Source: Cacconaster sp045599325 | Lineage (GTDB): Bacteria > Bacteroidota > Bacteroidia > Bacteroidales > UBA932 | NCBI GenBank assembly: GCA_045599325.1 | Contig: JAZRVT010000044.1 | Coordinates: 1-20,383 of the forward strand | Length of the DNA stretch: 20,383 bases | Direction: 5' to 3' | Shown here: positions 7,239 to 16,200 of the stretch, one piece after another | How the letters are laid out: every line of letters starts with the position of its first letter | How positions within the stretch are numbered: the stretch's first letter is position 1 | The notes under the pieces: generated by a model | Database searches by the model: none | Told to the model about the DNA's origin: nothing | The model's input: the letters and a program-made list of their open reading frames with translations, nothing else | Position numbers and translations under genes: made by a program

Positions 7239-8507
7239 TCAATCGATATTATGTTTCTTAAGCTGCCTGATTATCTTCTTTATGATGTTGTCAATCGACT
7301 GGTCGGGTTCGATGATGTTGTAGTTCTCCCAGAAGTTGTCATCGGTGAAGTCGGCCACCTTCTCTGACATCATATCCTTGAACTTTATGCGCGCGTCATT
7401 GGCGATTGTGATGGTCCCAGGTCTGTGGTCTGTGACCGCAATTTCAGAGGTTACAGTGAAGTAGTTCCTGAAAAGTGAATATTTCTTCTGGGTTGCGAAT
7501 CTGACCTCGGCCTTGGCATAATCGTAATACCACCTCTCTCCGCTCTGCTTGTAATTGACCACATACTCGGCGCTCAGGACTTCAAACCTGACGTTCCTGG
7601 GCTGTCTCAGGACAAAGATGGGGACGGCGTCAGGCCTGTTTTCCACATTCATGTTCAGCTCCGTGCGCCCGATGGCGAGCGACTCGCTGTCGATGAACAC
7701 TCTGCCGCGCATCAGGATATCTTCGACGGAACGCTTCTGGTTGAACTCCACCACATAGAAGAGCCTGTCCCCCAGCATCTGAGCGGGCAGCGACCTGAAG
7801 TCGTAGTACTTCCAGAGATCCTCAATCTGAACAGTCGCGAACGGATTCTTCACCTGGTCGATCTCAAGAAGAGTGAGCAGGCCGCCCTGATACTTTATGA
7901 AAAGAGTGTCGCTGGAGTCATAATTCTGGCTTCCCCTGCCCTTGTAGATACCGGCGCGGTCAGCGCGGAAGGTGTTGTACGGAGCCTTGTTGATATCCAC
8001 AACCGCCTCGTTCAGAGCGAGATACTTGTTGCTCCCCTTCCTTACTATCTCCCTGTAGAAGGCCACCATACCGGTCGGCTCCACTGGGAAATTGTCTTTC
8101 GTCTTATAGAGCGCGGCCTTGAGGAGTTCATATGGGTCGTGGGCACTTATGACTGCAGGGTCAAGGTTGAGACTGATCGGGACAATCTCAATCTTCATAG
8201 GGATGCCGCTGCTTGAATGGTCCCCGAAATCAGAGACTTTCAAAGTGACGGTGGCATATCCGATGTGGCTGACGGTCACTATGCCGCTCTTGCAGTATAC
8301 TTCCGGAATCTTGAGCGTGAAGACTCCCTCAGAGTTGGTGACGTTCGAGATGTTTGTACCTGCCAGTGTCACTGACGCATAATGAAGCGGCCTGGAACTC
8401 CCGGCGACAAGGACCTTCCCGGCAATCTGCCTGAATTCAGGCACATCCTGGCCATAGAGCCACAAAGTGCTGAAGAGTGCTGTCAGAAGCAATAACAACC
8501 GTTTCAT
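7239..8507 (-). CDS. CarboxypepD_reg-like domain exported protein
   Basis: A 422-residue exported protein. The signal peptide MKRLLLLLTALFSTLWLYGQ is followed at about residues 25-110 by a carboxypeptidase regulatory-like beta sandwich (IAGKVLVAGSSRPLHYASVTL, then NSEGVFTL and VSHIGYATVTLKV), the fold that precedes many Bacteroidota outer-membrane proteins. The remaining 300 residues (from DPYELLKAALYKTKDNFP, MVAFYRE, through RGRVFIDSESLAIGRTELNM) match the general build of uncharacterised Bacteroidetes proteins with this N-terminal domain. There is no plug or barrel, so it is not a TonB receptor. It probably resides in the periplasm or at the outer membrane. The ATG at 8507 places the signal peptide at the N-terminus. 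It heads a transcript with the CDF transporter one base downstream; no functional link to metals can be shown. Confidence 0.8.
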   Translation of the reverse strand: MKRLLLLLTALFSTLWLYGQDVPEFRQIAGKVLVAGSSRPLHYASVTLAGTNISNVTNSEGVFTLKIPEVYCKSGIVTVSHIGYATVTLKVSDFGDHSSSGIPMKIEIVPISLNLDPAVISAHDPYELLKAALYKTKDNFPVEPTGMVAFYREIVRKGSNKYLALNEAVVDINKAPYNTFRADRAGIYKGRGSQNYDSSDTLFIKYQGGLLTLLEIDQVKNPFATVQIEDLWKYYDFRSLPAQMLGDRLFYVVEFNQKRSVEDILMRGRVFIDSESLAIGRTELNMNVENRPDAVPIFVLRQPRNVRFEVLSAEYVVNYKQSGERWYYDYAKAEVRFATQKKYSLFRNYFTVTSEIAVTDHRPGTITIANDARIKFKDMMSEKVADFTDDNFWENYNIIEPDQSIDNIIKKIIRQLKKHNID

Positions 8508-8649
8508 AACAATCCGGCAACTTTCGGCCGTTTCTAACGACTAAGATAGGTATAATTTCGGGATAATTCCCGATTTTCACCTGAAAGCGGAATTTTATTT
8601 ACCTTTGCAGATGACAGCCGCACTGACGCGGCCTGAAAAAGCATTTGTC
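8508..8649. promoter_or_regulatory. Divergent promoter region with a palindrome
   Basis: This region separates the leftward exported-protein gene from the rightward surface lipoprotein. Bases 8558-8573 form a perfect inverted repeat, TCGGGA-TAAT-TCCCGA, centred between the genes and a candidate operator. A possible leftward -7 box with one mismatch (TATCTTAG on the minus strand) lies at 8541-8548. The rightward -7 box is at 8600-8607. Confidence 0.45.
8600..8607 (+). promoter_or_regulatory. Bacteroidetes-type -7 box (TACCTTTG)
   Basis: TACCTTTG is a perfect match to TAnnTTTG, the most common form of the Bacteroidetes -7 box. Transcription would start near 8612-8616, giving a leader of about 35 bases before the ATG at 8650. 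It also shows that the in-frame TTG at 8605, inside the box, cannot be the start. No clear -33 element is visible. Confidence 0.65.
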
Positions 8650-10272
8650 ATGAAAAGGATTTTCATTATTCTGGCTGCCACCGCTGCGGTGCTTTCAGCA
8701 GCTGTATCGTGCACTTTGGAAAACGGAGAGGAGATGCCTCCTGTGCTGACTGAGGAGAACGGAATCACCATTTCAATCAATGGTGTCATAGGCGACTTCG
8801 TCCCTGCCGAGAGTGTGAAGTCCTCAGCCGCCACAGTGGTCCGCGTTTTTTGGGAAACGACAGACAAGGTTTATGTCTATGACGGTTCATCCTGCCTCGG
8901 ACAGCTCAAGGTGGAGCTTAAGGACGGTGATGCCAGATATGCATTCCTTTCCAACGACGGTGTCATTGCCACTCCGGCTCCAGGCACCGAACAGTTGACA
9001 CTGATACACTTCAGCGGAGCAACTCCAGTGGTAAGCGGAAACAAGATAACGGTTGATTTCAGCACACAGGCCGGGTCTGATTTTCCGTTCGTGCTCTACG
9101 CCACTCTCCCTTACACCAGCGGCCAGATAAGCTGCGAAGGGGCCTCAGTGCCGTTTGAGTTCGCCACATCAGTCTTGAAGATAAACTGGACCGGCTTCGG
9201 CAGCGGGGATGTTACGGATGCCGTCCTGAGCGGGGTCAGCACAGTGTGTGAACTCACTCTTTCCCCTAGTGCCGGCCCGCAGATCGAAGGGACATCTGCC
9301 GGAGCCATCACCCGCAGCAACGGCTTCAATGTCTCAGGCGGAAAAGGAACCGTTTCAATGGGTGTCGTGAAGTCCGCAGAATCGGTCCTCCGCCATCTGA
9401 CCGTCAGGGCAACTGACGGCACCTATGACGCGACATTCGCAAAAGGAGCGTTCGGCTGCGGCAAGTCACTGAACACCATTTGTGAAATGCACCGGAAACC
9501 TGTGGACCAGGAGTGCGTCTTCATCGCCGGCGTATATTGGGCAAAGCAGAACCTTTTCATCCAGAGCGGTTTTTCAGGCGGGTCCCGTCAATGGAAAAAC
9601 GATGCTGGAGGCGCAGTATCTCTCCCCGGCTCCGACAATCAGGTCAGGGTCGGTGACTTCTTCCAATGGGGAGCATATACAGGATATTGTGGAGCTTCGT
9701 CAGACGACGACAAGGGTCTGCTCACATACAGCGGATTCAACTGCCCATATATCTTCGGCGAAGGCAGTGACTCATACTTCACGTTCAAGGCAGGCAAGTC
9801 TTTCTCAAAGGCGTGCACCCCATACTACGACGGCAGCTCCTATACGAAATACACATCCCGTGGCGGAACGCTGGACCCTACAGATGATGTTGCCAGCCTC
9901 CTGCTGGGCGGGGAATGGCGCATCCCTGCAAAGTCGGAGTTTGAAGCGCTGGCGGCCGTCACATACTGGAAATGGGATGCTGCGGACCACGGCTATTATG
10001 TCTATGCCCCATCCGCTGCAGCTGATGCAGGAAAGGTGAACGGCACCACAGCGGGTTCATACAGCAAGTCCGATGCACTTCTGTTCTTCCCTGCCTCCGG
10101 ATATGGAGATGACGAATCCTTATCATTTGCCGGTTCAATGGGCTTCTACTGGTCAAGCACATCCAGCGACCAAACCGGAAAGTACGCACTTTACTTCAAC
10201 AGTTCCGGAATCCAGACCAATTACAGCCAGATGCGCTACGCCGGTCAGCCCGTCCGCCCGGTCTCAGACTAG
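8650..10272 (+). CDS. Surface lipoprotein with fimbrillin-like and FISUMP domains
   Basis: A 540-residue predicted lipoprotein starting at ATG 8650, after a promoter box that excludes the longer frame. The signal peptide MKRIFIILAATAAVLSAAVSC ends in Cys21. Residues about 30-290 resemble the fimbrillin/Mfa-like beta-sandwich type (WETTDKVYVYDG, then ITVDFSTQAGSDFPFVLYATLP). From about 300 to the end it reads as a FISUMP domain (Fib_succ_major paralogue): YWAKQNL, RVGDFFQWGAYTGYCG, WRIPAKSEFEAL, FFPASGYG, FYWSSTSSDQTGKYALYFN and the terminal GQPVRPV. Such proteins are found on the surface of Bacteroidota and Fibrobacterota; their ligands are mostly unknown. It is transcribed alone and meets ilvE tail to tail with 17 bases between. 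The FISUMP call is strong; the N-terminal domain call is moderate. Confidence 0.85.
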   Translation: MKRIFIILAATAAVLSAAVSCTLENGEEMPPVLTEENGITISINGVIGDFVPAESVKSSAATVVRVFWETTDKVYVYDGSSCLGQLKVELKDGDARYAFLSNDGVIATPAPGTEQLTLIHFSGATPVVSGNKITVDFSTQAGSDFPFVLYATLPYTSGQISCEGASVPFEFATSVLKINWTGFGSGDVTDAVLSGVSTVCELTLSPSAGPQIEGTSAGAITRSNGFNVSGGKGTVSMGVVKSAESVLRHLTVRATDGTYDATFAKGAFGCGKSLNTICEMHRKPVDQECVFIAGVYWAKQNLFIQSGFSGGSRQWKNDAGGAVSLPGSDNQVRVGDFFQWGAYTGYCGASSDDDKGLLTYSGFNCPYIFGEGSDSYFTFKAGKSFSKACTPYYDGSSYTKYTSRGGTLDPTDDVASLLLGGEWRIPAKSEFEALAAVTYWKWDAADHGYYVYAPSAAADAGKVNGTTAGSYSKSDALLFFPASGYGDDESLSFAGSMGFYWSSTSSDQTGKYALYFNSSGIQTNYSQMRYAGQPVRPVSD

Positions 10273-10289
10273 CAGGGAGGCTCAGACTG

Positions 10290-11327
10290 TCAGAAAGTCA
10301 GGCACCAGTTGTGGATGTCCTCCTCACGGCCTTCCTGGATGTCTCTCATACGGTTGTATAATCTCAGGCTTACAGGACCGCACTTGTCAGGTGAACCGAA
10401 TGTGTAGGTCCTGGTCAGAATCTCACTTTCGAGCTGCGGACGGTCGTCTATCCTGTGGACAGGGTTGATGACGACAGCAGTGCCGCAGGCATCCGCCTCT
10501 TCGAATTCGGCGAGCTCTTCAACCAGTATCGGGCGCTTTTCGACCTTATAGCCGAAATCCTCGGCCAGATGCTGGAGGCTGTTGTTTGTGATGGATGGCA
10601 GGATAGAGTCCGAAAGCGGAGTGACGTAGGAATTGCCCTTGATGGCAAAGAAGTTGGCGGCGGTGAACTCATCCACCTTTGTCTTGGTCGCGGGGTCGAG
10701 GAAAAGTATCTGGTCGTAGCCGCGCCCGTGAGCGATATTGTAAGGATGGAGCGAAGGCGCATAGTTGGCGGCTATCTTGAACTGACCGGTGCCGTTTGGG
10801 GCGACACGGTCATAATTGCGGGAGATCAGAGCCTTGCAGGGGGCCAGTCCTGTTGCTCCGCCATATACCCCGACAGGAGAGCACATTATCGCCAGCATCA
10901 CGTCAATCGAGGAGTTGACGCCAAGCTGCGAGTTGGTGCCGACGAGGATCGGGCGGAGGTACATCGAGGCATTGTATCCATATGGAGGGAGGTAGTCGAT
11001 GTTGGCCTTCACGCACATCACGCACATATCTATGAACATCTCTCTGGATGGCACCGCCATATCCAGATGGGCGCCCGACCTGCGGAGGCGGTCAGCGCTC
11101 TCGCCCGGGCGGAATATCCTCACCTTCCCGTCCGCGCCGCGGAAGGCCTTGAGGCCGTCGATGCAGGCGCTCGCATAATGGAACACCCCAGCGAACGAAC
11201 TGAGAGTGAGATTGAAGTTACCTGTCACTTCGGGAGCGGACCACTGCCCTTCCCTGAAACAGCTGACGACTAATGCATCTGTGGGTCTTGCCTTGAAAGA
11301 AAGGTTGGACCAGTCAAGTTTTTCCAT
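10290..11327 (-). CDS. ilvE: Branched-chain amino acid aminotransferase
   Basis: A 345-residue fold-type IV PLP aminotransferase that interconverts Leu/Ile/Val and their 2-oxoacids in the cytoplasm, the last step of branched-chain amino acid synthesis. Visible family features: FHYASACIDGLKAFRGADGK (the 'yG...FEGlKaYr' segment), FRPGESADRLRRS, YLRPILVGTN, and GTGQFKIAANYAPS containing the PLP-binding Lys, followed by a C-terminal region with GTAVVINPV and FGSPDKCGP. Length matches type II BCATs (about 340-360). The frame is open further upstream, but the start is placed at ATG 11327 (MEKLDWSNL), where family proteins begin; a -7 box at 11379-11386 supports this. No other branched-chain biosynthesis gene is adjacent. 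Confidence 0.93.
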   Translation of the reverse strand: MEKLDWSNLSFKARPTDALVVSCFREGQWSAPEVTGNFNLTLSSFAGVFHYASACIDGLKAFRGADGKVRIFRPGESADRLRRSGAHLDMAVPSREMFIDMCVMCVKANIDYLPPYGYNASMYLRPILVGTNSQLGVNSSIDVMLAIMCSPVGVYGGATGLAPCKALISRNYDRVAPNGTGQFKIAANYAPSLHPYNIAHGRGYDQILFLDPATKTKVDEFTAANFFAIKGNSYVTPLSDSILPSITNNSLQHLAEDFGYKVEKRPILVEELAEFEEADACGTAVVINPVHRIDDRPQLESEILTRTYTFGSPDKCGPVSLRLYNRMRDIQEGREEDIHNWCLTF

Positions 11328-11378
11328 AATTGTCAATGTGTGCTGCCGGCAATGAACTACAGTTACCCAGCAGTCATA

Positions 11379-11386
11379 CAAAGGTA
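11379..11386 (-). promoter_or_regulatory. Bacteroidetes-type -7 box for ilvE (TACCTTTG, minus strand)
   Basis: The + strand reads CAAAGGTA, so the minus strand carries TACCTTTG, the same form as the box at 8600-8607. Transcription would start near 11372, giving a leader of about 45 bases before the ilvE ATG at 11327. Confidence 0.65.
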
Positions 11387-11520
11387 CTTAATTTTCCAAG
11401 CACAGCTATGCCGAAATTTACTTTCAAGGTACCGGTCTTTGTTTTTTTGTCTGTGCCAATGCCGCTATCTTTGCTTCCGGCCACAGCAGATGACCGGGGC
11501 ACATCTCCTCCCGCTATGCC

Positions 11521-11737
11521 GAGAAGTGTAGAACCGGCCTTCCTGCACTTCTTGAAGGATCTGAGGCACCCGGGCCGGGGCACCGGGAAGTGTAAATCGA
11601 GGGTTCCTGCACTTCTTGCCCCGTCAAAGCGGCCTGAGAAGTGTAAACCGGCCGTTCCTGCACTTCTTGACCCATCAAAGCGGCCTGAGAAGTGTAAAAC
11701 AGCCGTTTCTGCACTTCTTGCCGGCATTCACAAAGCA
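11521..11737. repeat. Second 51-bp tandem repeat array, 4 units
   Basis: Units begin (G[AG]GAAGTGTA) at 11521, 11585, 11636 and 11687, spaced 64, 51 and 51 bases. Each carries a 7-bp inverted repeat, AGAAGTG...CACTTCT (for example 11522-11528 with 11546-11552), around a 17-base loop containing CCGGCC or variants. The outer part reads TTGACCCATCAAAGCGGCCT or similar. The sequence is unrelated to the array at 4000-4558, but period and hairpin layout are alike. It lies between the 3' end of a minus-strand gene and the ilvE promoter. The rest of 11387-11753 shows no gene; open frames here come from the three-divisible period. Confidence 0.9.
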
Positions 11738-11753
11738 TAGCGATCCTGGGGGA

Positions 11754-12212
11754 TTATTTAGATTCCATCGACACGGGACCAGGGGCGACGAGGTCGGGCT
11801 TTATTATCCACTCGCACTTATCAGTCTTGCTGATCCATCGCTGGAAGATATCGCGTGCCGTATGATCCCTCAGAACAAGCGCGAAGAAAAGTCTGTGGAA
11901 CAGCCGCTTCCGGTAGTATCCGGTCATATGGCTGCTTAATGTCCAGGCATTGGCCAGCTGCTGCATCTGCAGCTCGTCGCAATGAGAATCCACGATTATT
12001 GATGATCTGGCAACTTCCCTGATTCCGTCACACCCGTGCAGTATGCTCACGCTCAGCTCATATCTGCCATCTCCCAAATCCTTTTCCGACAGCTCCGCCG
12101 GATGATAGGAGGTACCTGGACAATAAGGCAGCAAATAACGCCGTCCAGATTTCTCATCTGTGAATATGATCATCCGATTGTCGGCGTCGAGGCAGTAGAA
12201 ATCCTGTTTCAT
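11754..12212 (-). CDS. Conserved-type hypothetical protein coupled to the retropepsin-like gene
   Basis: A 152-residue soluble protein without signal peptide or membrane segment, and not recognised. The N-terminal half (MKQDFYCLDADNRMIIFTDEK, then RYLLPYC) looks like short beta strands; the middle (GDGRYELSVSIL, SSIIVDSHCDEL) continues that pattern. The second half is helical (QMQQLANAWTLSSHMTGYYRKR, RLFFALVLRDHTARDIFQRWI). Its ATG overlaps the stop of the upstream protease gene by four bases (ATGA), so translation is probably coupled and the two products may act together. This coupling is the main evidence that the frame is real. There is no motif to support a function. Confidence 0.65.
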   Translation of the reverse strand: MKQDFYCLDADNRMIIFTDEKSGRRYLLPYCPGTSYHPAELSEKDLGDGRYELSVSILHGCDGIREVARSSIIVDSHCDELQMQQLANAWTLSSHMTGYYRKRLFHRLFFALVLRDHTARDIFQRWISKTDKCEWIIKPDLVAPGPVSMESK

Positions 12213-12883
12213 TTCTGTTTGATTATCAGTTTTGAATTGATATTGTCGATAGTTATTGTGCCGAACCGCTCCAGCAGACTCTGTCCGAGCAGAAGCGGCG
12301 CGTTCTGATTCTTTACGACCGAAGCCTCGACATTCTTCAGGACAGCCTCTCCGATTTTCACTTCTCTGAGAAGAACCACTGACCCTTCGGTGATATCGCC
12401 ATTGCCGATCTGATAGTATTTCCTGCCCTTTATGTCGTCATTTCCAAGATAGCCGTTCTTAAGCATAAAGCCGGCTTCGACCGATGAGATTGTGACATCA
12501 GTAGCCCCGGTGTCCAGAATCATCTTCAGAGCAAGGCCGTTGATTTCGCAGGGGACCTCGATTGCCCTGCCGCTGCGGCGCTCCATAGCTATCTCCATAA
12601 TACGGCCCTCTGTTTCCTGCTTGTCCTGTGTGTCCCGTGCATTGAGCCTTTCTCCAGTCAGGCGGACCGCCTCCTTCATCTCCACGATGACCTGTTTGAA
12701 ATCATTCCTTTCCCGAATGGCATCGAAGTCCCCGTCCCTCTCAGCAGACCTGAAGAACCTGAAGCCGTGTTCAAAGCTCTTTCTCAGGGCGGCAACAGCA
12801 TCGTCACATCTGCCGGAGAGGGAAAGCAGGCAGGCTTCGTCATACCAGCTGAAGCTGTTCTCAGGATTCGGTCCGATTTTCCG
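12209..12883 (-). CDS. TPR/retropepsin-like aspartic protease, 5' end missing
   Basis: The C-terminal part is a retropepsin-like clan AA aspartic protease: IEVPCEINGLALKMILDTGA with catalytic Asp in DTGA, then TDVTIS, and the closing NAPLLLGQSLLERFGTITID. Such single-lobe proteases act as homodimers. The first ATG in frame is at 12685 (MEMKEAV), but minus-strand reading continues upstream with good coding character: NPENSFSWYDEACLLSLSG, then RCDDAVAALRKSFEHGF and FDAIRERNDFKQVI, a typical TPR helix pair. The frame has no start codon before an in-frame TGA at 12884-12886. The gene is therefore truncated near 12870, where unrelated rightward coding sequence begins, and has lost any signal peptide. 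Translation from 12685 could still yield the protease domain alone. Confidence 0.75.
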   Translation of the reverse strand, partial: RKIGPNPENSFSWYDEACLLSLSGRCDDAVAALRKSFEHGFRFFRSAERDGDFDAIRERNDFKQVIVEMKEAVRLTGERLNARDTQDKQETEGRIMEIAMERRSGRAIEVPCEINGLALKMILDTGATDVTISSVEAGFMLKNGYLGNDDIKGRKYYQIGNGDITEGSVVLLREVKIGEAVLKNVEASVVKNQNAPLLLGQSLLERFGTITIDNINSKLIIKQK

Positions 12884-12884
12884 T
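12864..12884. other. Junction between chromosomal and mobile-element-like sequence
   Basis: Minus-strand TPR coding stays convincing up to about 12870 (GPNPENSFSWYDEA), while plus-strand nuclease-module coding is convincing from about 12870 (GPIFRQFVGKPKEAI). Both genes lack their 5' ends at this point. No flanking direct repeat or inverted repeat marks the site within the window. Confidence 0.65.
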
Positions 12885-13211
12885 CAATTTGTAGGTAAGC
12901 CGAAAGAAGCAATAGACTATCTGCGCAAGGTGAAAACCGGAGAAGCAGTAGGTGCGCTGTCGCATAAAGACGTTGGAGAAATATCAATTGTTTATGGTAA
13001 TGAGAAGTCAGGCCTTGCAAAGATAGAATCAAAACATCCGGAGGTTGTTGATAACATCCAAGACATTCTCAATGAAATGAAGGTTTCTCAGCAATCCGAC
13101 AATCGAATCAAACTTGAATCAGATACTCATTTTGCAGTCATCAGCAAAGACTATCTCGGTAATCCTCGTGCACCTTGGCTGCTTACTGCATTTGAAAAGA
13201 AAAACAGTGTC
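12870..13211 (+). other. Module 1: PBECR-type nuclease domain
   Basis: GPIFRQFVGKPKEAIDYL, then GEAVGALSHKDVGEISIVYG, GLAKIESKHPEVVDN, DNRIKLESD and WLLTAFEKKNS. This run is characteristic of the phage barnase/EndoU/colicin E5-D/RelE-like nucleases found in MuF and polyvalent proteins, probably RNases. The His of the 'SKHPEV' segment is a likely active-site residue. The domain looks complete, so only material N-terminal to it is lost at the junction. A low-complexity Ser/Asn/Asp linker follows (13212-13340). Confidence 0.75.
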
Positions 13212-16200
13212 CCCGACAATACGATGGACACTGACGAGACCATTGAAGGCAAGAGGAATGACACAGCTACTCCCCAAAACACTGTTTCTGATGACAAAGG
13301 TAGCAATTATTCCAATAAAGCAAGTAATTCGGGAAATAATTTCTTCCGCGAAACATCCATCAGCGGCGTGACCCACACGGGCGGGCTGGATGACACAAAG
13401 ACAGAGTCTCTTATCGAGAGGACATACCGCAAGACCGGCGCGTTCTCGTTCACTGCAAGCGGCGAGAAGATCGAGAGCATCTCCGATGTGGCGTTCATCT
13501 TCAAGGAGCTGGAGGATTCGGCAACTGAGAATTCGTTCCTGGTATTCGTCAAGGACGGCGTGCCGGTAATCCTTCACACGGGAATCGGCTCGCTTGACCA
13601 GACATTCATCGACTTCGACGCAGCCGTCGCAGGCTACAGGGATTTCAATCCTGACACAATCTACATGGTCCACAGCCATCCGTCCGGCAATCTGCACGCA
13701 AGCAACGCGGATGTTGCTGCGCTGGACAAGCTCCGCAGCATGGCGCTGGCGGCAGATGTCAAGGGCGTCATCATAGACACTGTCAGCGGATACTATGGAG
13801 AGTTCACGCCAGAAGGAATACAAAACCAGGTGGCAGAGCTTGACGGCGATGGCCGTTACGCCATTGACGTCTACTCCTTCGACAAGATGGTCTTCTCGCC
13901 TGACTACAAGCAGGAGATCGGGGCGCGCAAGCCAGTCAGGGGCTCAGAGGATGTTGCGGCATATCTTTCAGCACACAGACTCGGAGACTGCAGCAAGATC
14001 GGGGCCCTCGTCCTGAATACGCAGAACAAGATTGTGGCGAACGTCGTGACCAATAGCAATGTCCTGACAAAGGATAACGGGATGGACATCGCCGACCAGC
14101 TCGCTGACGCGACCGTCAGGGCCAACGGCTCGAGCATCATTCTCTTCGGAGACTTCGATATCGAGTCCGGCGCTCTGAGCGAGTTCCGCGACGCATTCAA
14201 TCAGTACACCGGCAGAGGGAAACAACTGCTGGACGTCGTACGCATAGAGGGCAAGCACACGCTCAGCCTCAGCGACGGCACCTGGAAGAACCCTGCGAAG
14301 AAGGCCCCGGCAAAGGCCGCCGACAAAACGATGTTCCGCGAGAGCGAGGTCAGGACCATCGCAGAGGAGAACGGCTGGTTTGACCCGGGTGATGGAGATA
14401 TAAGGTTCAGCGTAAAGGAGGAAAATGAAGCTTTTAACGAGAGGATAGATAGGTTGACAAAAACCAATATGGACAAAGAGATTTTCTTGCTTGGCCATCC
14501 TTCGCCATTCCTTGTAGCTGGCGGTATCCCTGACAAAGAAATAAAGCTTTACGGGAATAAAGTGATAAAGAAGCAGAAGATTCATGGATTCAAACTTGAG
14601 GATCTTCACGATTTTCCTGAGAGGCTTGCTTATCCGATAGCAGTCTTTGATAATAACCACAAGGACGGCAATAGGTCAGTTCTGACAGAGTTAACAACAA
14701 AAGATGGCAACTTCTTGGTAGCCATCTCTGTCGGAGAAGGGAACGAGATAGATTTCGATATCATTGACACTATGTTCGGCAAAAATGGTAATAGTGTCCT
14801 TGAATGGTTCGCCAAAAATGACGCGACCAACATAGATAAAAAGAAAGCTTTGAAATATCTGCACCTCGTCAAACCAATTATGACAGCCTCAGACAAATCA
14901 AAGCTTGATCAAGCGACAAAGGTAATAAAAGATTTTGATTTAGCAACACATAACTCTGGAATATCACCTGTATACACTGGACTGTTTATTCAGGATAAGG
15001 CGGCTCTTGAAGACAAATATCCAAGTAATCTCCCTAAAAAGTATTACGACCACATGACCAGCGTGTATAAGCCAGGTTGGGTTGCTTATGAAGCGCTTGG
15101 CGAAAAGTCAAAGTTGCATATAATCGGAAGATTTACAAACGACAAGATAGATGCTCTGATTGTAGACTCTGGCCGGACAAACAACCAATATCCACACATT
15201 ACTCTTGCGACCGCCGAAGGAGTCAGGCCTGTGGCATCAAACACAGAGATAGCAAACAACTCTGAACAGATAGTACCTCTCGATGATTATGTCGATGTGA
15301 AGAGCGGAGCCTACTATAATAACGAGGTAGTCTATGGACCTCGTTTCCGCATCACTCCAGAACAGGATGCAGAGTACATGAAGGCCGTTGAGGCCGGTGA
15401 CATGGAGAAGGCGCAGCAGATGGTGAATGAAGCTTTTGATGAAGCTTTCCCTGAATCATTTTTTGGCCCCAAAGTGTTCTATCACAATACTGATGCTGAT
15501 TTCAACACGTTTGACGAGGCGCTCGTCGGGACTCATACTGATGCCGGATGGCTTGGCCACGGCTTCTATTTCTATGGGGACGTAAATGAGGGCTATGGAT
15601 ATGGCAGTAAAAGAATGCGCGTATTCCTTACATTAGAAAACCCCTACTTCGCATCTCCGAAAGAGAACATGGCGCTTGCTGAGGGAAACAATAGAGAATC
15701 ATCGATAGAGTTCTCAGAGTCCCTTAAAGACGATGGTTATGATGGAGTATTCTATAATGGCGATTTGAGAGAGGAAGCCGTAGCCTTCTATCCTGAACAG
15801 ATCAAGTCTGCCGACCCTGTCACCTATGACGACCAGGGCAACGTCATCCCTCTCAGCGAACGCTTCAACCCGGAGAGCAGCGATCTCCGCTTCCGCATGA
15901 CGGAGTCAGTGAAGCAGGAGTTCGCCCCACGTTTCGCTGCAGTCAGGGAGGAGTATGAGCAGGCGAAGAAGGAGGTCCTCGGGCATGACGGCAGTTTCAC
16001 CCACGAGGAATGGAAGGAGCGTAGGGATGACCTGGTGCGCATAGGCAACGAACGCGATGCCAGGTTGAAGGCCCTGCAGGATGAGTACGCAAAGGCTTAT
16101 GACGAGGCTGAAGCTGAAGATTTGCGCAATGCTCCAAAGTACGATACTGTCGGGGAGCCGGATGCAGAGCGTGGCAAGGCTCTCTTCGATGCAGCAAAGG

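Noticed and set aside
11330..11740. Open frames across the second array on both strands
   Set aside because: They have the same cause (three-divisible period), run through the ilvE promoter region, and have no recognisable protein features.
12687..12869. Start of the giant protein at ATG 12717 or 12687
   Set aside because: The frame is open, but the residues are a Ser/Lys/Leu-rich jumble of antisense type, while the opposite strand encodes a clear TPR segment continuous with the retropepsin domain.
13119..13823. Minus-strand frame of 234 residues
   Set aside because: It is antisense to the intact JAMM module, which has a perfect catalytic motif; composition is Val/Arg/Asp/His-rich, as expected for a shadow frame.
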